Assembly (NCBI GenBank): GCA_008081395.1
Contig: VMCJ01000108.1
Location: 1 to 38,358 of the forward strand
Length of the DNA stretch: 38,358 bases
Direction of reading: 5' to 3'
Source of the DNA: Rhodospirillales bacterium
Lineage (GTDB): Bacteria > Pseudomonadota > Alphaproteobacteria > Bin95
Shown one piece after another: positions 34,627 to 38,358 of this stretch. Every line of letters starts with the position of its first letter. The first letter of the stretch is position 1. A model generated the notes under the pieces. That model was not told where the DNA came from, made no database searches, and saw only the letters and a list, made by a program, of their open reading frames with translations. The position numbers and the translations under genes were made by a program.

Positions 34627-36417
34627 ATGACTCAGTCCTACGATATCGTTGATCATACGTATGATGTGGTTGTTGTAGGCGCTGGCGGTGCCGGCCTACG
34701 CGCAACGTTTGGTTGTGTTCAGGCAGGGCTTAAGACGGCTTGTGTAACTAAGGTGTTTCCAACGCGTAGCCATACTGTAGCGGCACAGGGTGGTATCGCG
34801 GCCAGCCTAGCCAATATGTCAGAGGACAATTGGAAATGGCATATGTATGACACCGTTAAGGGGTCAGACTGGTTAGGCGACCAAGATGCAATTGAGTATA
34901 TGTGCCGACAAGCAGTGCCATCCGTAATCGAGCTTGAGCACTACGGACTTCCCTTCAGCCGTACTCCAGATGGTAAGATTTACCAGCGTCCATTCGGTGG
35001 GCACATGCGAAATTTCGGCGAAACACCAGCACAACGTGTTGCAGCGGCAGCAGATAGAACTGGTCACGCTCTTCTTCATACCTTGTATCAACAAAGTCTG
35101 AGAAATAATGCTGAGTTCTTCATCGAGTACTTCGCCATTGACCTGATTATGGATGATGATGGGTCCTGCCGGGGCGTTGTTGCTTGGAATCTGGATGACG
35201 GCACCATTCATCGGTTCCGTGCTCAAACGGTAATTCTGGCAACTGGTGGATACGGTCGTGCCTACTTCTCAGCGACATCCGCTCATACTTGTACAGGTGA
35301 TGGAAACGGTATGGTGGCCCGTGCTGGACTGCCAAATCAAGATATGGAATTCGTTCAATTCCATCCAACTGGAATTTATGGTGCAGGCTGCCTCATTACC
35401 GAGGGAGTGCGTGGCGAAGGTGGCTACCTTACCAATTCGGAGGGTGAACGCTTCATGGAACGCTACGCTCCAACTGCAAAAGACCTTGCCAGTCGTGACG
35501 TAGTTGCTCGTTCAATGACCGTTGAAATACGCGAAGGGCGTGGAGTGGGCTCTGGTGCGGACCACATATATCTGCATCTCGAGCACTTAGGTTCGGAAGT
35601 TTTAGAAGAACGTCTACCGGGCATAACTGAAACCGCTAGAATTTTTGCTGGAGTGGATGCTGCAAAACAGCCAATCCCAGTGCTTCCAACAGTCCACTAC
35701 AACATGGGCGGGGTGCCCACCAACTATAATGGTCAAGTTTTGCGACCTACCGCAGCTGACCCAGCAGCAGTTGTGCCTGGCCTCATGGCTGTTGGTGAAT
35801 GCGCTAGTGTATCGGTTCATGGCGCAAACCGGTTAGGAGCAAATTCACTGCTAGATCTCGTCGTTTTTGGCAGAGCAGCGGGTCTTTTCTGTGGCGAGAA
35901 TATAACTCCAGGTGCAAATCAGCCTGAGTTGAAGCCAGGAAGCGATGATTTGGCTCTCTCTAGGTTAGATCGACTCCGCAATGCTGATGGCTCCACCTCT
36001 ACAGCCGAAATTAGAGATGGAATGCAGCGCACTATGCAGAACAATGCCGCAGTCTTCCGGACAGCTGCAGTTCTTGAAGAAGGCTGCAGAATGATGGACC
36101 AGCAGGCTGGAGCGCTTGAAGATATTAAAGTGAATGACAGATCGATGATCTGGAATTCCGACCTAGTTGAGGCTCTTGAATTAGAAAATTTGATGGATTG
36201 TGCACTCACAACTATCATGGGAGCAGAGGCTCGCCATGAAAGTCGCGGAGCACATGCGCATGAAGATTATCCAGATAGGAATGATGAGGAGTGGATGAAA
36301 CACACCCTCGCTTATGTAGATGAAAAGCACAAAGTGCGCCTTGATTATCGACCAGTTCACACATTCACCCTTTCGGACGATATTGAATATATCGAGCCGA
36401 AAGAGCGCGTTTACTAA
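34627..36417 (+). CDS. sdhA: Succinate dehydrogenase flavoprotein subunit SdhA
   Basis: Catalytic subunit that oxidises succinate to fumarate. Of 596 residues, the FAD loop is GAGGAGLRA (18-26). The covalent FAD histidine is His49 in [15 protein letters not shown] (244-249) and the catalytic arginine in VRGEGGYL (Arg262) follow, then [19 protein letters not shown]. Length and motif order are standard. The ribosome binding site (GGAGGGTGAGGG) overlaps the end of sdhD. An 18-base gap leads to sdhB. Confidence 0.98.
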   Translation: MTQSYDIVDHTYDVVVVGAGGAGLRATFGCVQAGLKTACVTKVFPTRSHTVAAQGGIAASLANMSEDNWKWHMYDTVKGSDWLGDQDAIEYMCRQAVPSVIELEHYGLPFSRTPDGKIYQRPFGGHMRNFGETPAQRVAAAADRTGHALLHTLYQQSLRNNAEFFIEYFAIDLIMDDDGSCRGVVAWNLDDGTIHRFRAQTVILATGGYGRAYFSATSAHTCTGDGNGMVARAGLPNQDMEFVQFHPTGIYGAGCLITEGVRGEGGYLTNSEGERFMERYAPTAKDLASRDVVARSMTVEIREGRGVGSGADHIYLHLEHLGSEVLEERLPGITETARIFAGVDAAKQPIPVLPTVHYNMGGVPTNYNGQVLRPTAADPAAVVPGLMAVGECASVSVHGANRLGANSLLDLVVFGRAAGLFCGENITPGANQPELKPGSDDLALSRLDRLRNADGSTSTAEIRDGMQRTMQNNAAVFRTAAVLEEGCRMMDQQAGALEDIKVNDRSMIWNSDLVEALELENLMDCALTTIMGAEARHESRGAHAHEDYPDRNDEEWMKHTLAYVDEKHKVRLDYRPVHTFTLSDDIEYIEPKERVY

Positions 36418-36434
36418 GGTAAGGGATTTAAAAT

Positions 36435-37217
36435 ATGGCTGAATTCACCTTACCTAAGAATTCTAAAGTCGGAGAAGGCAAAAGACATCCTGCTCCTTCC
36501 GGCGCAACGAATGTTAAGACATTCCGTGTGTATCGCTGGTCCCCCGACGATGACAAGAACCCAGAAGTCGATTCCTTTGAAATTGATATGGACGACTGTG
36601 GGCCTATGGTCCTCGACGCTTTGATTAAGATTAAAAATGAGGTGGACTCAACCGTTACATTTAGACGGTCGTGTCGCGAGGGTATCTGCGGTTCTTGTGC
36701 CATGAATATTGATGGTACAAATACCTTGGCATGTTTAAAGCCGATTGAAGAGGTGAAAGGCGATGTGAAGGTCTATCCACTGCCTCACATGCCTGTGATC
36801 AAAGACCTTGTGCCTGATGTGTCGCAAATTTACGCCCAACTAGCTTCTATTGAGCCATGGCTCAAAACTGTCACGCCACCACCGCCCGACGGCGAACGTC
36901 TTCAAAGTCCAGAAGACAGAGCAAAGCTTGATGGGTTGTGGGAGTGCATCCTCTGCTTCTGTTGTTCAACAAGTTGTCCTAGCTATTGGTGGAACGGCGA
37001 TCGCTATCTTGGCCCCGCCATACTTTTACAGGCATACCGCTGGCTTGCTGACAGCCGTGATGAAGCTAAGGGTGAGCGCCTAGACGCTTTAGAAGACCCA
37101 TTCCGTCTCTATCGATGTCACACCATCATGAACTGCACCAAGACCTGTCCAAAAGGACTTAACCCAGCAAAAGCTATTGCTGAGGTAAAAAAGATGATGG
37201 TGGAGAGGCAAGGCTAA
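36435..37217 (+). CDS. sdhB: Succinate dehydrogenase iron-sulfur subunit SdhB
   Basis: Electron-transfer subunit of complex II with three iron-sulfur clusters, 260 residues. The [2Fe-2S] ligands are Cys80, Cys85, Cys88 and Cys100 ([10 protein letters not shown]). The C-terminal clusters use the motifs [12 protein letters not shown] (171-182) and [14 protein letters not shown] (228-241). The N-terminal 25 residues form a short extension before the ferredoxin domain. It ends the sdhCDAB operon, with a strong hairpin over its stop codon. The rest of the citric-acid-cycle genes are not in the window. Confidence 0.98.
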   Translation: MAEFTLPKNSKVGEGKRHPAPSGATNVKTFRVYRWSPDDDKNPEVDSFEIDMDDCGPMVLDALIKIKNEVDSTVTFRRSCREGICGSCAMNIDGTNTLACLKPIEEVKGDVKVYPLPHMPVIKDLVPDVSQIYAQLASIEPWLKTVTPPPPDGERLQSPEDRAKLDGLWECILCFCCSTSCPSYWWNGDRYLGPAILLQAYRWLADSRDEAKGERLDALEDPFRLYRCHTIMNCTKTCPKGLNPAKAIAEVKKMMVERQG

Positions 37218-37260
37218 CGGCTAGTTGCCGTTAGCTCTGGGATAATTTTTGTCCTTTTTT
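37213..37260 (+). terminator. Terminator hairpin at the end of sdhCDAB
   Basis: GCTAACGGC (37213-37221) and GCCGTTAGC (37227-37235) form a perfect nine-pair stem with a five-base loop that includes the sdhB stop codon. T-rich stretches follow at 37246-37250 and 37255-37260, some distance from the stem, so it may act as a terminator or as a 3' mRNA-stabilising element. Confidence 0.5.
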
Positions 37261-37519
37261 AGCTGTTTTTATTGTTAAGCTAAGGCCAAAAAACCTTGAT
37301 CGTTTAAAGCGGTTAAGGTGTGCTGTTATATGTGCAGTTATCCCATTTCGTCCCCTTTAACGGTCTATCTAATGCTCCCATTTCCCGAAGAGTGTTCACC
37401 TTCTTATTAAAATGTTTAGACCGAACCAGAGCCGACATGCCCCGTCGCTGGCAAAATTTCCTTAGATATATTGTCATCTGTGAAGGACTGATCATACTTT
37501 CTGCGGAGGAGTATGATTA
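37236..37519 (+). other. Intergenic region between sdhB and the dioxygenase gene
   Basis: After the sdhB hairpin, about 280 bases hold no gene I can support. A 66-codon open frame (37320-37520) has no recognisable protein or ribosome binding site and is not called. An inverted repeat CGGTCTA/TAGACCG (37361-37367, 37417-37423) has a 49-base spacer and may be chance. A clear promoter for the downstream gene could not be placed. Confidence 0.5.
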
Positions 37520-38358
37520 ATGCCTAACACCTCAACCAGTGAAGAAATCGCGTTTCAGGAATATCTCAAGGCAGGAGAGGCTAGAGCCATGGCCCTTGAA
37601 AACCGTGGGCCTGTTCGCTTCACTGATACAGGGGAACTGCATCCTGAGATTGTGGAAGCGTTCTGGCGCGTGGGTTTCTATGTTTTCGAAAATGTGCTTC
37701 GGCCAGAGGAAATTGAAGACCTCAAAAATGATGTTCGACTTATACAGTCTCGTCTGCCTGTCACAAAAGGTGGAAAGTTAGATTCAAACGGCAAATTAGC
37801 ACTAGGCGCAGACCAGAATGGCCGTAACTTTTACTGGTCCAAACCACTGGCAGATCCTTTTGGCGGAACAGATCTCGCTGGTGGTAGACATCCTGTAAAA
37901 ATGCGAGAACCAAAACCTAGGGCAGGAACACCGGAAGAGATAGTCTATCTCATTCTTGGCTCACTCCAATACTCGGACGCGTGTCTCCGAGTCTATGGTC
38001 ACCCAGATTTACTTCGCATTGCGGCAGCAATAAACGGTGAGGACTTCACTCCTTTCAACGAAGCTTTGTTTATAAAGGCGCCGGGCCTTGGAGCGTCGGT
38101 TGCTTGGCATCGGGATGGACTGACCCACTATGATTCCCCCAACTGGGATGAAGGCGTGCACGGTTTCAATTTTATGGGACAAGTATTCGGTTGTACGGCT
38201 GCAAATGGGGTATGGGTCGTCCCTGGCAGCCACAAACTGCGCCGCGTTGATATCCCAGCAATGGCTGCCGCGGCACAATCTGACCAATTTCCAGATGCAG
38301 TCCCTATAATTTGTGCAGCTGGTGATGTGGCAATGACAAACCGTCAGGCGATCCATGG
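37520..38358 (+). CDS. Phytanoyl-CoA dioxygenase family protein, 3' end beyond the window
   Basis: Fe(II)/2-oxoglutarate-dependent oxygenase fold of the PhyH family, 279 codons present and still open at the window end. The metal triad is visible: His197 and Asp199 in AWHRDGLTH, and the distal histidine, His279, in NRQAIHG at the very edge. HGFNFMGQVFGC and NGVWVVPGSHKLR are typical of the family's core strands. The ATG has GGAGGAG nine bases upstream. Members hydroxylate or modify lipids, halogenated or small metabolites, so the substrate is unknown. The gene begins a new unit after sdhB. Confidence 0.85.
   Translation, partial: MPNTSTSEEIAFQEYLKAGEARAMALENRGPVRFTDTGELHPEIVEAFWRVGFYVFENVLRPEEIEDLKNDVRLIQSRLPVTKGGKLDSNGKLALGADQNGRNFYWSKPLADPFGGTDLAGGRHPVKMREPKPRAGTPEEIVYLILGSLQYSDACLRVYGHPDLLRIAAAINGEDFTPFNEALFIKAPGLGASVAWHRDGLTHYDSPNWDEGVHGFNFMGQVFGCTAANGVWVVPGSHKLRRVDIPAMAAAAQSDQFPDAVPIICAAGDVAMTNRQAIH

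Noticed and set aside
37361-37423. Inverted repeat CGGTCTA/TAGACCG
   Set aside because: Seven-base arms separated by 49 bases are expected by chance at this scale, and nothing else supports a structure.
37320-37520. Short open frame before the dioxygenase gene
   Set aside because: It starts with GTG, has no ribosome binding site or recognisable sequence, and ends at the dioxygenase start.

Overview
The window looks like chromosomal DNA of an aerobic, Gram-negative alphaproteobacterium, probably a free-living heterotroph and possibly a marine uncultured lineage. The evidence is gene order: fxsA-timA-mltA-smr, 6S RNA before the folate cyclo-ligase gene, yebC-ruvCAB-ybgC-tolQRAB-pal-cpoB-tilS-ftsH, and sdhCDAB are all arrangements known from Alphaproteobacteria. 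Base composition is intermediate by eye and even along the window. I see no transposase, integrase, phage gene or CRISPR array, so this is mostly ordinary core genome with a catabolic patch at the left end.

Left part (1-9.1 kb): a secreted or anchored DsbA/ScsC-like thiol protein, then acyl-CoA catabolism. A minus-strand operon (6193 down to 954) encodes two overlapping acyl-CoA dehydrogenases, a fused enoyl-CoA hydratase/3-hydroxyacyl-CoA dehydrogenase and an SDR oxidoreductase. Divergent from it are an SDR resembling the dehydrogenase domain of MFE-2 and a third acyl-CoA dehydrogenase. A carboxymuconolactone decarboxylase-like protein follows. Together these could carry an unusual acyl-CoA through oxidation, hydration and second oxidation. 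The paired dehydrogenases look like a heteromeric enzyme in which only one partner keeps a catalytic glutamate.

Middle part (9.2-20.1 kb): a J-domain chaperone, a glycine-zipper lipoprotein, a DUF2848 protein, tRNA-Arg(CCG), secB, a histidine phosphatase and fxsA on the minus strand. Then timA, mltA, a GST, an unrecognised membrane protein, an Smr protein and an RsmB-type rRNA methyltransferase lie on the plus strand. After these comes a ChrR-like zinc anti-sigma factor with every expected metal ligand but no sigma-factor gene beside it, then an LLM-class flavin/F420-type oxidoreductase on the minus strand.

Right part (20.2-38.4 kb): an unbroken plus-strand run. It holds 6S RNA, folate cyclo-ligase, a YmdB-type phosphoesterase, yebC, the Holliday-junction genes ruvC-ruvA-ruvB and the tol-pal envelope system with ybgC and cpoB. 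These are followed by tilS and ftsH, then succinate dehydrogenase sdhC-D-A-B and a phytanoyl-CoA dioxygenase-like gene cut by the window end.

I did not find a clearly new multi-gene system. The observations most worth checking are the orphan ChrR with a possible ECF-type promoter in front of it, the asymmetric acyl-CoA dehydrogenase pair, and a set of mutually exclusive hairpins in the tolB-pal gap.
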